A stretch of 64,000 nucleotides of DNA. It comes from Candidatus Accumulibacter necessarius (GTDB lineage: Bacteria; Pseudomonadota; Gammaproteobacteria; Burkholderiales; Rhodocyclaceae). The translations under genes and the position numbers were made by a program. Within the stretch, counting starts at the first letter, position 1. Every line of letters begins with the position of its first letter. The stretch spans positions 1 to 64,000 of the forward strand of contig JAFLDL010000024.1 in the NCBI GenBank assembly GCA_017302435.1. Reading direction: 5' to 3'. This document shows, one piece after another, positions 9,637 to 22,733 of this stretch. Below the pieces are notes generated by a model. The model was not told the DNA's origin and ran no database searches. It saw only the letters and a program-made list of their open reading frames with translations.

Positions 9637-9693
9637 GTTCCCGGCGAACCGCCTCTTGCCGCTTGCGCCCCTGAACCTGAGGCCTGTCCGCCC

Positions 9694-11073
9694 CTAGCGA
9701 TGGACGCCGAGCTTCTCGCGCCAGCCCGGATAAAGCATGTCGGCGTCGCCCGGGAAGGACTCGAAGGCACGGGCAAATTCCTTGTGCTGCCTGGCCCACT
9801 CGATCGGGTCGGCACCCGCCTTCCAGCACTCGTAGGCCTGACGCAGCGAAATGGCCCCTGCCGCCGGGCTGTCGATGTGACCGTAAGAACCGCCGCCGGA
9901 GGTGTTGATGACGTTGCCGTGGCCAAGGTTGGCAAAGAAGCCGGGCAGGCGAAGCGCGTTCATACCGCCTGAGATGATCGGTGTTGTCGGCTTCATGCCG
10001 TACCACTTCTGATGGTAAGCCGGACCCTGGTACTCGTCACGCTCGATGACGTAAGCGATCGCCCGGTCATCGGCGCTGCCTTCCATCTTGCCGTAACCCA
10101 TCGTACCGACGTGAATTCCCGAAGCACCCTGGAGGCGCGACATCTTGGCCAGCACGTAGGCATCGTAACCGCGCCTGGAACTCGGCGAGGTGACCGCGCC
10201 ATGGCCGGCACGGTGGTAATGCAGGTACTGGTTCGGATATTGCCGGCGCGCGGTGGTCACCATGCCGGGGCCGCCGACGTAGCCGTCGACCAGGAAGGCG
10301 ACCTTGTCGGCGTCGGGGCCAAAGGTCTCGAGAATATAGTCGGCACGCGCGCACATCTCGTAGTGGTCGTCGGCGGTGATGTTGGCCGAGAACAGCTTGG
10401 CTTCTCCGGTTTCATCCTGTGCCCGCTTCATTGCGTCGTACACCAGGGGCATGACCTTCTTCATCGGGGCAAACACCTGGTTGCCTTGCGGTTCGTCATT
10501 CTTGATGAAGTCGCCGCCGAGCCAGAACTGATAGGCAGCCTTGGCGAAGGGCTCCGGCCGCAGGCCGAGCTTGGGTTTGATGATCGTTCCGGCGATGTAA
10601 CCGCCGTCCTTGATCGGGCGACCAAGAATCCGCCACATGTCGGAGATATCCTTGGCCGGGCCGTCGAAGAGCTGAATGGCGCGTTCGGGCATGTAGAAAT
10701 CGTAGATCTTGGCGTGCTCGATGTCGCCCATGCCCTGGTTGTTGCCGATGACCAGCGTCAGGAAGGAAACGATCATCATCCGCCCGTCGGTGACATTGCG
10801 GTCGAAGAGATCGAGCGGATAGGCGATGCGCATCTCTTCACTCGGTTCGTCGATCAGATAGACCAGTGCGTCGACGCCGCGGGTGAAATCGTCGGTGGTG
10901 CATACCTCGACATTGGTCCCGGTGGACGACTCGGCGGCAAAGTGGGCGGCGGCCTGCAGATAGTCATAGCCAGCTTTCGGCTTCATCTTGTAAGCCACCA
11001 GGATGTGCTTGCCACCCTTGATCAGGTCTTCTTCCCTGAGGCTGAGGTCGGCGTAACGATTCGATTGGTCCAT
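9694..11073 (-). CDS. cbbM: Ribulose-1,5-bisphosphate carboxylase/oxygenase, form II
   Basis: 459 residues from the ATG at 11073, preceded by CGGAGA. A longer frame up to 11178 has no conserved sequence. All signature positions fall at the same numbers as in the Rhodospirillum form II enzyme: Lys166 (GTIIKPKLG), the carbamylated Lys191 with Asp193/Glu194 (FIKNDEP), His287, and loop-6 Lys329 ([10 protein letters not shown]). It fixes CO2 onto RuBP in the Calvin cycle. Form II enzymes have low CO2/O2 specificity, which suits high-CO2 or low-oxygen conditions. No small subunit is expected or present. The partners cbbQ and cbbO follow downstream. Confidence 0.98.
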   Translation of the reverse strand: MDQSNRYADLSLREEDLIKGGKHILVAYKMKPKAGYDYLQAAAHFAAESSTGTNVEVCTTDDFTRGVDALVYLIDEPSEEMRIAYPLDLFDRNVTDGRMMIVSFLTLVIGNNQGMGDIEHAKIYDFYMPERAIQLFDGPAKDISDMWRILGRPIKDGGYIAGTIIKPKLGLRPEPFAKAAYQFWLGGDFIKNDEPQGNQVFAPMKKVMPLVYDAMKRAQDETGEAKLFSANITADDHYEMCARADYILETFGPDADKVAFLVDGYVGGPGMVTTARRQYPNQYLHYHRAGHGAVTSPSSRRGYDAYVLAKMSRLQGASGIHVGTMGYGKMEGSADDRAIAYVIERDEYQGPAYHQKWYGMKPTTPIISGGMNALRLPGFFANLGHGNVINTSGGGSYGHIDSPAAGAISLRQAYECWKAGADPIEWARQHKEFARAFESFPGDADMLYPGWREKLGVHR

Positions 11074-11190
11074 GCTTGTCTCCGAGTTAATGAGGGTGAA
11101 GAGGCTGCCTTGCCGGGTCGTGCGACAAGTTGCCCTTCTGAAGTCATCCCGTTCGCGTTGCAAGTTCAGTTGAGACAAGTGTAGGCAGCG

Positions 11191-11217
11191 TTATAGATTA
11201 TTAAAAGTTAAACTTTT
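11191..11217. promoter_or_regulatory. AT-rich operator-like site between cbbM and tkt
   Basis: The 336-base divergent gap (11074-11409) is GC-rich except here. A perfect palindrome with 7-base arms, AAAAGTT-A-AACTTTT, lies at 11203-11217. Just before it is TTA-N7-TTA (11191-11203), which fits the TNA-N7/8-TNA half-site described for the LysR-type regulator CbbR. The position is right for control of both the cbbM and tkt units. Binding by CbbR is inferred, and no cbbR gene lies in this window. Confidence 0.5.
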
Positions 11218-11335
11218 TTCTGCAGACCGTTAGCTTTGGTTTATGTTATGAGTGGTCAAGGACGGGCGGGCCCGGATCCTGCTCGTTGCGGCCTGGCGCT
11301 GCTCGGTAGCCACCTCGACGGCACGGTAACGGGGA

Positions 11336-11365
11336 GTGGCAAACCGCCCTGTTTTAGCGGATAAT
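11336..11365 (+). promoter_or_regulatory. Possible sigma70 promoter for tkt
   Basis: GTGGCA at 11336-11341 (4 of 6 to TTGACA) and GATAAT at 11360-11365 (5 of 6 to TATAAT) are 18 bases apart, about 45 bases before the tkt GTG. This is a weak pattern-based call. Confidence 0.35.
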
Positions 11366-11409
11366 TTGGCCATGCAACCAAACTTCCTTCCACGGACTGG
11401 CGAATCATC

Positions 11410-14414
<3,005 letters not shown>

Positions 14415-14420
14415 CCAGCC

Positions 14421-14442
14421 AGGGGCGCCTTCGGGCGCCCCT
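14421..14442 (+). terminator. UUCG-loop hairpin after gap
   Basis: AGGGGCGCC and GGCGCCCCT pair perfectly around a TTCG tetraloop, starting 7 bases after the gap stop codon. No T-run follows, so it could be a stable 3' end or a partial terminator before pyk. The remaining stretch to 14681 contains no recognisable gene. Confidence 0.6.
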
Positions 14443-14681
14443 GATGCGCTCGCTTCCCGATCGCGCGTTGGCCGCGTCGCATCGTTGGCAGATTCTTCCG
14501 GTATTTTCTGCGTTGATGGAAACTACCGTACTTGCGCCCCTCCGGTTGGGCTCATAGAATCCGAAACCCACTGAAGCATTGCCGCAGAAGCAGACCGTGC
14601 ACTCCCCGCTTTTTCGCGCTGACCAGGGCCGTGACCACCCCCACCGCCCGCTCGAGGGAGTTCTGCAGGAATAGGAAACCC

Positions 14682-16121
14682 ATGTATCGAGATACCAAGA
14701 TCGTTGCCACCCTCGGTCCGGCGTCATCCAGCGCCGAAGTGCTGGAGCGCATGTTTCGCGCCGGCGTCGATGTCGTTCGCCTCAACTTTTCTCATGGCAA
14801 GCCGGAGGACCATGTCGCGCGAGCACGACTCGTACGTGAGGTGGCCGCACGTATCGGGCGGCCAGTTGGCATTCTCGCCGATCTCCAGGGGCCCAAGATC
14901 CGCGTCGGGAAATTCGCCGACGGCAAGACCTGGCTTGAGCAAGGCGCTCACTTCATTCTCGATGCCCGATGCGATCTGGGCAATAACGAGCGCGTCGGTC
15001 TCGACTACAAGGACCTGACCCGTGACGTCTCGGCCGGCAGCGTCCTGCTGCTTGACGATGGTCGCATCGTGCTTGATGTGCAGCGGGTCGTCGGCTCGGA
15101 GATCTTCACCGTCGTTCGCCACGGTGGTGAACTCTCGGACAACAAGGGCATCAATCGCCAGGGAGGTGGCCTCTCGGCACCGGCGCTGACCGCCAAGGAC
15201 ATGGAAGACATCCGCACGGCAGCCAGCATCGAGGTTGATTTTGTCGCTGTCTCCTTCCCCAAGAGTGCGGCCGACATGTACATGGCCAAGCAACTGATCC
15301 ATGCCGCCGGGGGGCAGGCGCAGACCATTGCCAAGATCGAGCGCGTCGAAGCCGTGGCGGCTCTCGAAGAGATCATTGCTTCCTCGGACGGCATCATGGT
15401 GGCGCGTGGGGACCTCGCGGTCGAAGTCGGTGATGCCGCCGTGCCTGCTCTACAGAAGCGCATGATTCACCTGGCGCGCGAAAAGAACAAGCTGGCGATC
15501 ACGGCAACCCAGATGATGGAGTCGATGATTCTCTCGCCGGCCCCGACGCGAGCCGAGGTCTCGGATGTCGCCAACGCCGTGCTCGACGGAACGGACGCCG
15601 TCATGCTCTCCGCCGAAACAGCTTCCGGCAGGTATCCCGTTGAAACGGTCGAAGCGATGGCGCGGATCTGCCAGGCGGCAGAGCGGTCGGCTGAAGTGAC
15701 GCTCGACAGCGCGTTTCTCAATCAGGTGTTCACGCGCATCGACCAGACCATCTCCCTGGCAGCGATCTGGACCGCGCATCACCTCAAGGTCAAGGCCATC
15801 GCCGCGCTCACCGAGTCGGGTGCGACCGCCCTGTGGATGAGCCGTCTCAACTGTGGCGTTCCGGTTTACGCACTGACCCCGCGATCTGATGCAGTGACCA
15901 GGATGAGCCTTTATCGGGCGGTGTTCCCCTTGTTCATGACCCAGCGTCCGACCACCCGCGATGAACTGCTGCACGACGCGGAGCAACTGCTGATGAATGC
16001 GGGAATCGTCGAAAAGGGAGATTTCATCGTGCTCACCGCCGGGGATCCGATGGGCACCAGCGGCGGCACCAATACGCTCAAGATCGTTCGCGTTGGCGAT
16101 CAACAGCCCTACAAGGTCTAG
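14682..16121 (+). CDS. pyk: Pyruvate kinase
   Basis: 479 residues from the ATG at 14682, preceded by GCAGGA at about 11 bases. The longer open frame from 14532 adds a non-conserved arginine-rich stretch. Family hallmarks are present: [20 protein letters not shown], the active-site strand [13 protein letters not shown], and ATQMMESMI. It converts phosphoenolpyruvate and ADP to pyruvate and ATP. Placement between gap and fba follows the common betaproteobacterial order minus pgk. Confidence 0.96.
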   Translation: MYRDTKIVATLGPASSSAEVLERMFRAGVDVVRLNFSHGKPEDHVARARLVREVAARIGRPVGILADLQGPKIRVGKFADGKTWLEQGAHFILDARCDLGNNERVGLDYKDLTRDVSAGSVLLLDDGRIVLDVQRVVGSEIFTVVRHGGELSDNKGINRQGGGLSAPALTAKDMEDIRTAASIEVDFVAVSFPKSAADMYMAKQLIHAAGGQAQTIAKIERVEAVAALEEIIASSDGIMVARGDLAVEVGDAAVPALQKRMIHLAREKNKLAITATQMMESMILSPAPTRAEVSDVANAVLDGTDAVMLSAETASGRYPVETVEAMARICQAAERSAEVTLDSAFLNQVFTRIDQTISLAAIWTAHHLKVKAIAALTESGATALWMSRLNCGVPVYALTPRSDAVTRMSLYRAVFPLFMTQRPTTRDELLHDAEQLLMNAGIVEKGDFIVLTAGDPMGTSGGTNTLKIVRVGDQQPYKV

Positions 16122-16240
16122 GCCGAAAGCGGGGCGAGCGACCTGATCGCCCGGCTGTTGGCCAGAAATGCAGTTTTTGGGAAGCAGCGCCAGCCGCTTC
16201 CCGCGCTCGGGCAACCGGGCAATTACTGGAGAAAACACTC

Positions 16241-17305
16241 ATGCCAATCGTATCGATGCGTCAATTGCTGGACCACGCCGCCGAGAACGGCTATGGTCTG
16301 CCCGCTTTCAACGTCAACAACATGGAACAGGTATGGGCCATCATGGAAGCCGCCGCTGAAGTCGACGCGCCGGTGATCATGCAGGCTTCCGCCGGTGCCC
16401 GCAAGTACGCCGGCGAGCCCTTCCTGCGCCACCAGATCTTGGCCGCGCTCGAAGCCTACCCTCAGATCCCGATCGTCATGCACCAGGATCATGGCCAGTC
16501 GCCCGCGGTTTGCATGAGCGCGATCCGCTCCGGCTTCTCGTCAGTGATGATGGATGGATCCCTCATGGCTGACGGCAAGAGCGTCGCCTCTTATGAATAC
16601 AACGTCGACGTCACCCGCAAGGTGGTCGAATTCGCGCATGCCATCGGCGTCTCCGTCGAAGGTGAACTGGGGGTCCTTGGTTCGCTGGAAACCATGCGCG
16701 GCGACAAGGAAGATGGTCACGGCGCCGAAGGTCACATGACGCGTGAGCAACTGCTGACGGATGTCGAGCAGGCAGCAGACTTTGTCAAACTGACGCAGTG
16801 CGATGCGCTGGCAATCGCCATCGGCACCTCGCATGGCGCCTACAAGTTCACCAAGAAGCCGACCGGCGATATCCTCGCCATCGAACGCATCAAGGAGATT
16901 CACCAGCGTATCCCGAATTGCCACCTGGTGATGCACGGATCTTCATCGGTGCCGCAGGAACTGCTCGCCGAGATTCGCGAGTTTGGCGGCGACATGAAGG
17001 AGACCTACGGCGTCCCGGTCGAAGAGATCGTCACCGGCATCAAGCACGGCGTGCGCAAGGTGAACATCGACACCGACATCCGTCTGGCAATGACCGGTGC
17101 CATCCGCCGTTACTTTGCCGAGAACCCGTCGAAGTTCGATCCGCGCGACTACCTCAAGCCGGCTCGCGAGGCAGCCAAGAAGATCTGCCGCGCCCGTTTC
17201 GAGGCTTTCGGTACGGCCGGCCAGGCCAGCAAGATCAAGGTGATCCCGCTCGACAAGATGGCCGAGCGTTACAACAGCGGCGAGCTGAAGCAGACCGTTC
17301 GCTGA
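16241..17305 (+). CDS. fba: Fructose-bisphosphate aldolase, class II
   Basis: 354 residues of the Calvin-type (CbbA) class II group. Zinc-ligand regions are visible as [14 protein letters not shown] and MHGSSS, and the C-terminal [16 protein letters not shown] block is conserved. It condenses DHAP with GAP to give FBP, and can also form sedoheptulose bisphosphate in the Calvin cycle. GGAG lies 10 bases before the ATG. It closes the central-carbon unit that begins with tkt. The 119-base gap after pyk contains no gene. Confidence 0.96.
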   Translation: MPIVSMRQLLDHAAENGYGLPAFNVNNMEQVWAIMEAAAEVDAPVIMQASAGARKYAGEPFLRHQILAALEAYPQIPIVMHQDHGQSPAVCMSAIRSGFSSVMMDGSLMADGKSVASYEYNVDVTRKVVEFAHAIGVSVEGELGVLGSLETMRGDKEDGHGAEGHMTREQLLTDVEQAADFVKLTQCDALAIAIGTSHGAYKFTKKPTGDILAIERIKEIHQRIPNCHLVMHGSSSVPQELLAEIREFGGDMKETYGVPVEEIVTGIKHGVRKVNIDTDIRLAMTGAIRRYFAENPSKFDPRDYLKPAREAAKKICRARFEAFGTAGQASKIKVIPLDKMAERYNSGELKQTVR

Positions 17306-17360
17306 TCGTTTGCCAGAGGCCGCGGCGCGCCAGCAGGGTGTCGCGGCCACTCCTCTATCC

Positions 17361-18683
17361 ATGGTGAACAACGCCGTCCACCCGAGAGTCGAACTCGCCG
17401 CACATCCACTGCGCGAGCTACTGAACGACGAGTTTCACGCCCGCCCGCCATTGCCGCTGACCAGTCCGGTGCTGGTTTCGCACCTGGTGTTAACGCAGGA
17501 CCCGGCGGTATTGGCGGGCGAGCGGAACCGGCTCTGCCGACTCGCCCAGACCCATGCCGGCAAGCTGCTCACCAGTTCCGACACCTGCCTGGTTTTCGAT
17601 GGCGGACCTTTCCTGCTCCGCTGGGAACTGCACACCGAGTTTTCAAGCTACACTGTTTTTCGTTCGCTGCCGCCCGGCGAGCCGCGGAATGCCGAAGCAA
17701 CCGCGCTCGACGTGCTGCCGACCGAGTGGCTGCGGACACTGCCGGGGCAGATGATCGTCGCTACCCATGTCGAGTTGCGTTCGAGCGGTGAGTTGTCCCC
17801 GCAATCGGTCACCGCCTCCCTGACGCCGACAGGGCGCCAGATGGTCGCCGCGCAGGTGGCTGACCGAGCCGCCTGGGTATTCACCGACTTCATTTTCGAC
17901 CAGGGCTTTTCGCGCTTCGTCGTGCTCGATGTTTCACTGACGCAAAGGCAGGGCGGTCGGACGGTGCAGCGGCTGCTGGAAATCGAGACCTATCGCCTGC
18001 TGGCCCTGCTCGCGCTGCCGGTTGCCAAGGAAGTCGGCGGCTGGCTGACCGGTGCTGAACAGCAGCTGGCCGAAATGGTTGACCATATCGGTCAGGCCAA
18101 CTCGCCCGGCGATGAACGCGAGGTGCTGGCCGATCTGACCCGACTCGCCGCCGAGGTCGAGCACTCGGTCGCCCGGACCACATTCCGCTTTGGCGCGGCA
18201 CGCGCCTACCATGATCTGGTAATGCAGCGCATCGACGAACTGCGCGAGATTCGTGTTGTCGGCTGCCCGACCTTTCACGAAATCATGCAGCGCCGCCTGC
18301 TGCCGGCGATGCACACCTGCATCGCGATGGCCAACCGCCAGGACGACCTGTCCGACCGTCTGGCGCGCACCAGCCAGCTCTTGCGAACCCGGGTCGACGT
18401 TGAACTCGAACGCCAGAATCAGGAGCAGCTGACGCAGATGAACCGGCGTGCCAGACTGCAGTTGCGCCTGCAGGAGACCGTCGAGGGTCTGTCGGTGGTC
18501 GCCATCACCTACTATGCCTCGCAACTCGTGCACTATCTTGCCAAGGGCGGCAAGATGCTGTTCCCGGAGATCTCGCCGGAAACCGCTGCCGCCGTCTCGA
18601 TCCCGCTGATTGCCGGTTTTTTGATGCTCGGTATCCGGCGGATGCGCAGGAGACTGCGCCAGGCGGAAGACAGCGAACACTGA
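17361..18683 (+). CDS. DUF3422 family membrane-anchored protein
   Basis: 440 residues from the ATG at 17361; a TTG at 17310 would extend it by 17 non-conserved residues. The N-terminus (HPLRELLNDEFHARPP) and central part (RQMVAAQVADRAAWVFTDFIFDQGFSRF) match the DUF3422 family, which is widespread in proteobacteria and uncharacterised. A helical, Arg-rich region near residues 300-370 precedes a membrane-associated C-terminus (VSIPLIAGFLMLGIRRMRRR). This suggests inner-membrane anchoring with most of the protein cytoplasmic. No function is assigned. Confidence 0.8.
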   Translation: MVNNAVHPRVELAAHPLRELLNDEFHARPPLPLTSPVLVSHLVLTQDPAVLAGERNRLCRLAQTHAGKLLTSSDTCLVFDGGPFLLRWELHTEFSSYTVFRSLPPGEPRNAEATALDVLPTEWLRTLPGQMIVATHVELRSSGELSPQSVTASLTPTGRQMVAAQVADRAAWVFTDFIFDQGFSRFVVLDVSLTQRQGGRTVQRLLEIETYRLLALLALPVAKEVGGWLTGAEQQLAEMVDHIGQANSPGDEREVLADLTRLAAEVEHSVARTTFRFGAARAYHDLVMQRIDELREIRVVGCPTFHEIMQRRLLPAMHTCIAMANRQDDLSDRLARTSQLLRTRVDVELERQNQEQLTQMNRRARLQLRLQETVEGLSVVAITYYASQLVHYLAKGGKMLFPEISPETAAAVSIPLIAGFLMLGIRRMRRRLRQAEDSEH

Positions 18684-18712
18684 GCACTGGTGGCCAATGG
18701 GGTCAAGGCCCA

Positions 18713-18740
18713 CCGACCGGGCAGCGATCTGCCCTATAAT
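18713..18740 (+). promoter_or_regulatory. Putative purC promoter
   Basis: A consensus -10 box TATAAT lies at 18735-18740, 54 bases before the purC GTG. The matching -35 is poor (CCGACC at 18713-18718, 16-base spacer). The region lies just after the DUF3422 stop. Confidence 0.45.
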
Positions 18741-18793
18741 CGCAGCGCTCCCGCCCCCTCTCTGAATTTCCTTTCTCTCAACGGATCAAGCAC

Positions 18794-19732
18794 GTGACCG
18801 TAGCCCTCTTTGAATCGACGATCGCCAGTCTGCCTCTGCTCGGCCGCGGCAAGGTGCGAGATATCTATGCGATCGGCACCGACCGGCTGCTGATCGTGAC
18901 CAGCGATCGAATTTCGGCCTTTGACGTCATTCTGCCGGACCCGGTGCCGGGCAAGGGCAAGGTGCTGACCCGGCTGGCCAGCTTCTGGTTCAGCAAGCTT
19001 GCCGCCATCGTCCCCAATCAGCTGACCGGCATCGATCCGGAAACGGTGGTCGCTGCCGGCGAGCGTGAGCAGGTGCGTGGCCGGGCTCTGGTCGTCAAGC
19101 GACTGCGGCCGCTGCCGATGGAGGCGGTGGTTCGTGGCTATCTGATCGGCTCGGGGTGGAACGACTACCAGGCCAGCGGCAGCGTTTGCGGAATCCGTCT
19201 GCCGGCAGGACTCCGCCTGGCGAGCCGGCTGCCGCAACCGATCTTCACCCCGGCGACCAAGGCGGCAATCGGCGATCACGATGAGAACATCTCCTTCGCG
19301 CGCGCGCAGGCCGACTGCGCGGCTGTGCTCGCCGACCTTCTGGCGGCCAGTGGCAAGAGCGGCGAGGCGGTCGCCACGCAGGCGCGCGACGCCGCCATCG
19401 CACTGTACACCGCTGCCGCCGGGCATGCCGCTGCGCGCGGCATCATCATCGCCGACACCAAGTTCGAGTTCGGCCTCGACGCTGCCGGTACGCTGCACCT
19501 GATCGATGAAGCGCTGACCCCGGATTCGTCGCGTTTCTGGCCGGCTGACGCCTATCATGAAGGCAGCAATCCGCCGTCCTACGACAAGCAGTACCTGCGC
19601 GACTATCTGGAGACGCTTGACTGGAACAAGCAGGCGCCAGGTCCCCGGCTGCCACCCGCGGTGCTTGCCGGAACCCGTGCCAGGTATGTCGAGGCCTGCG
19701 AGCGCCTGACTGGCGAAACCTTCGTCGATTGA
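18794..19732 (+). CDS. purC: Phosphoribosylaminoimidazole-succinocarboxamide synthase
   Basis: 312 residues, GTG start. Signatures include [13 protein letters not shown] and [12 protein letters not shown]-like ([15 protein letters not shown]), [15 protein letters not shown], and [12 protein letters not shown] with [12 protein letters not shown]. It belongs to the longer (about 300 residue) SAICAR synthase group. It ligates aspartate to CAIR in de novo purine synthesis using ATP. It stands alone here rather than in a pur cluster and appears to have its own promoter. Confidence 0.96.
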   Translation: MTVALFESTIASLPLLGRGKVRDIYAIGTDRLLIVTSDRISAFDVILPDPVPGKGKVLTRLASFWFSKLAAIVPNQLTGIDPETVVAAGEREQVRGRALVVKRLRPLPMEAVVRGYLIGSGWNDYQASGSVCGIRLPAGLRLASRLPQPIFTPATKAAIGDHDENISFARAQADCAAVLADLLAASGKSGEAVATQARDAAIALYTAAAGHAAARGIIIADTKFEFGLDAAGTLHLIDEALTPDSSRFWPADAYHEGSNPPSYDKQYLRDYLETLDWNKQAPGPRLPPAVLAGTRARYVEACERLTGETFVD

Positions 19733-19792
19733 ACGGCTTGCCAGTGCCACTACCACGAGACGTCCATCCACACCCCTCAGCAAGGAGAACGC

Positions 19793-20566
19793 ATGGGTCT
19801 GGAGCCAACTCCCCCTGACCGCGGTCACGCGCCGCCCAAAGTCCGCAGCGTCTCGGTGGGTCGACCATTTGTCTGGTTGGCGGCCGGCTGGCGTGATCTT
19901 CGCGCCAACCCGATTGCCAGTCTGGCCTACGGTCTCCTGTTCGCGATTGCCGGCGACCTGATCACGATTTTCGCCTGGCGCAATGGACATTGGTTCATTG
20001 TCGCAACGTCGGGCTTTTTCCTGATTGCCCCGCTGCTGGCCGGCGGACTTTACGAGATCAGCCGGCGACTCGAAGCTGGACAGTCGTCGACCTTCTTCGT
20101 CTCGCTGGCCGGTGGCCGGCGAAACAGCGTGGAGCTGGCCAAGCTCGGGCTGCTGTTGGGGGTCATTGGCATCGCCTGGGAACGCATCTCGACGATGCTG
20201 TTCGCTTTCCTCGCACCGAACATTGCCCCCGATCTGCTCGCACTGCTGGCCGAGGTCCACCTGTCCACGGACCACCGCGACCTGCTGTTGATCTGGATCC
20301 TGACCGGTGGCACGCTGGCGCTGATGGTCTTTGCCATCACGGTAGTCTCGGTACCCCTGCTGCTCGATCGCAAGACCGACTTCATCACCGCCATGCGCAC
20401 CAGTCTGCGCACCGTTGATGCCAACCTTCTGGTCATGATTTTCTGGGGTGCGATCGTGGTCACGCTGACCGCAATCGGTTTTCTCACCCTCTTCTTCGGA
20501 CTGATCGTTCTCATGCCGCTGATCGGCCACGCTTCATGGCACGCCTATCGCGACCTTGTAGAATAG
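19793..20566 (+). CDS. DUF2189 family integral membrane protein
   Basis: 257 residues with roughly six hydrophobic segments, beginning after a short polar N-terminus (PFVWLAAGWRDLRANPIASLAYG). The arrangement and the FFVSLAGGRRNSVELAKLGL region fit DUF2189, a family of inner-membrane proteins often near cytochrome or housekeeping genes. The function is unknown. It lies 60 bases after purC and 43 bases before prlC on the same strand. Confidence 0.75.
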   Translation: MGLEPTPPDRGHAPPKVRSVSVGRPFVWLAAGWRDLRANPIASLAYGLLFAIAGDLITIFAWRNGHWFIVATSGFFLIAPLLAGGLYEISRRLEAGQSSTFFVSLAGGRRNSVELAKLGLLLGVIGIAWERISTMLFAFLAPNIAPDLLALLAEVHLSTDHRDLLLIWILTGGTLALMVFAITVVSVPLLLDRKTDFITAMRTSLRTVDANLLVMIFWGAIVVTLTAIGFLTLFFGLIVLMPLIGHASWHAYRDLVE

Positions 20567-20609
20567 GCGCAAAGCCGTGCTCCGCTCTTCTCAAACCACG
20601 GACTCCCCG

Positions 20610-22715
20610 ATGACCGTCAACCAACTGCAAGAAACTCCACTGCTGAACCCGCTGCTCGACTTCGCCGGCCTGCCTCGCTTCGACGCGATTGTCCCGAGCG
20701 ACGTGCAACCGGCGATTAGCCAGTTGCTCGATCACTGCCGCGCCCTTGTGGCTCGCCTGAGCTCCGACGCCGTTGCTGCGACCTGGGCTGATTTCGCCGC
20801 GCCACTGGGCGATGGCTTTGAGCAATTGTCGCGCGCCTGGGGAATCGTCGGTCATGTTCACTCGGTCAACGACGTCCCGGCGTGGCGCGACGCCTACAAC
20901 GGCATGCTGCCCGAGGTGTCCCGCTTCTACGCCGAGGTCGGCCAGAACGTCAAGCTCTTCGCGAAGTACAAGGCGATCGCCGGGAGCGCGGAATACGCTG
21001 GTTTGTCGGCCGCCCAGCGTCGGGTCATCGAAAACGAGCTGCGCGATTTTCGCCTCAGCGGAGCGGAACTGGCCGAGGACAGCAAGCCGCGCTTTCAGGC
21101 GATTTCCGAGGAGCTGGCGCAGCTTTCGGCCAAGTTCTCCGAGAACCTGCTCGACGCCACTAACGCCTTTGCCGAACAGGTGACCGACGAGGCCGAACTT
21201 GCAGGCTTGCCTGACGATGCTCGGCAAGCCGCCCGCGAGGCCGCAGAACAGGAGGGCAAGAGTGGCTGGAAGTTTACCCTGCACATGCCTTCCTACCTGC
21301 CGGTGATGCAATACGCCGACAGTCGACGCCTGCGCGCTGCGATGTACCGGGCGTACGCGACACGCGCCGCCGAATTCGGCGCCGTCGAACTCGACAATAC
21401 GCCGCTGATCCGCCGGATTCTTGAACTGCGCCGGGAGCAGGCGCAGCTGCTCGGCTACGCCAACTTTGCCGAAGTCTCACTGGTGCCGAAGATGGCCGAA
21501 TCGGTGCCGCAGGTGCTGGGTTTCCTGCGCGATCTGGCGGTCAGGGCGAGGCCCTTTGCCGAGAAGGACGTTGCCGACCTGCGTGCCTTCGCCCGAGACC
21601 AGCTCGCTCTCGAGACGATGGAGCCTTGGGATATCGGCTACGTTTCCGAAAAGTTGCTGCAGGCACGTTATGCCTTCTCCGAGCAGGAAGTGAAGCAGTA
21701 CTTCACTGAGGACAAGGTTCTCGCCGGATTATTCAGCGTCATCGAAAGCCTGTTCGGCGTTCACCTCAAGCCTGACTGCGCGCCGGTATGGCACGAAGAC
21801 GTCCGCTTCTTCCGCATCGAAACGCCCGCCGGTGAGCTGGTCGGACAGTTTTACCTCGACCTCTACGCCCGTCCAACGAAGCGTGGCGGTGCCTGGATGG
21901 ACGAGGCGATTGGTCGCCGCAGAATCAGACAAGAGTCGCTCGCTACCAGCAGTGAAGGCATTCAGAAACCGGTCGCCTACCTCAATTGCAACTTCTCACG
22001 ACCAATCGGCGAAAAGGATGGCAAACCGCAGCCTGCAATCTTCACACACGACGAAGTCAGTACGCTCTTCCACGAGACCGGGCATGGCCTGCACCACCTG
22101 CTGACGCAGGTCGACGAACTGGGCGTCGCCGGCATCCATGGCGTCGAGTGGGATGCCGTTGAGTTGCCATCGCAATTCATGGAGAACTACTGCTGGGAGT
22201 GGCGTGTTCTGGAGGGCATGACCGGCCATATCGATACCGGCCAGCCGCTGCCACGCGCCCTGTTCGACAAGATGCTGGCGGCGAAGAACTTCCAGAGCGG
22301 CCTGCAGTCGCTCCGCCAGGTGGAGTTTTCGCTCTTCGACTTGCTGTTGCACAGCGACTACGATCCGGCGGGCGAACGCAGCGTGCTCGAACTGCTGGCC
22401 GATGTCCGGCGCGAAGTGGCCGTCCTGGTACCACCCGAATGGCACCGCTTCCCGAACAGCTTCGCGCACATCTTCGCCGGGGGTTACGGCGCCGGCTACT
22501 ACAGCTACAAGTGGGCCGAGGTCCTTTCGGCCGACTGCTACGGCGCTTTTGAGGACGCCGGCAACCCGTTCGATCAGGCCACCGGGCGGCGCTTCCTGAG
22601 TGAGATACTTTCGGTCGGCGGCAGCCGTTCGGCGATCGACAGCTTCCGTGCCTTCCGCGGTCGCGAGCCCCAGGTCGACGCCTTGCTCCGACACAGCGGC
22701 ATGATCACTGCCTGA
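20610..22715 (+). CDS. prlC: Oligopeptidase A (M3 metallopeptidase)
   Basis: 701 residues from the ATG at 20610; a GTG at 20577 is an alternative adding 11 residues. The zinc-binding motif is HETGH at residues 488-492, in the context STLFHETGHGLHHLL, with the conserved downstream EWDAVELPSQFMENY. Oligopeptidase A degrades short cytoplasmic peptides, including released signal peptides. Its length is close to the E. coli enzyme. The next gene begins 18 bases later. Confidence 0.94.
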   Translation: MTVNQLQETPLLNPLLDFAGLPRFDAIVPSDVQPAISQLLDHCRALVARLSSDAVAATWADFAAPLGDGFEQLSRAWGIVGHVHSVNDVPAWRDAYNGMLPEVSRFYAEVGQNVKLFAKYKAIAGSAEYAGLSAAQRRVIENELRDFRLSGAELAEDSKPRFQAISEELAQLSAKFSENLLDATNAFAEQVTDEAELAGLPDDARQAAREAAEQEGKSGWKFTLHMPSYLPVMQYADSRRLRAAMYRAYATRAAEFGAVELDNTPLIRRILELRREQAQLLGYANFAEVSLVPKMAESVPQVLGFLRDLAVRARPFAEKDVADLRAFARDQLALETMEPWDIGYVSEKLLQARYAFSEQEVKQYFTEDKVLAGLFSVIESLFGVHLKPDCAPVWHEDVRFFRIETPAGELVGQFYLDLYARPTKRGGAWMDEAIGRRRIRQESLATSSEGIQKPVAYLNCNFSRPIGEKDGKPQPAIFTHDEVSTLFHETGHGLHHLLTQVDELGVAGIHGVEWDAVELPSQFMENYCWEWRVLEGMTGHIDTGQPLPRALFDKMLAAKNFQSGLQSLRQVEFSLFDLLLHSDYDPAGERSVLELLADVRREVAVLVPPEWHRFPNSFAHIFAGGYGAGYYSYKWAEVLSADCYGAFEDAGNPFDQATGRRFLSEILSVGGSRSAIDSFRAFRGREPQVDALLRHSGMITA

Positions 22716-22733
22716 TTATCGAGGACTTGCAGC

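Noticed and set aside
14443-14681. Possible pgk remnant between gap and pyk
   Set aside because: No frame shows phosphoglycerate kinase motifs, and the interval is too short for the gene.
18734-20530. 598-codon open frame on the minus strand
   Set aside because: It is antisense to purC and the DUF2189 gene, both with clear families. Its translation is Gln/Arg/Asp-rich low-complexity sequence typical of GC-rich antisense frames.
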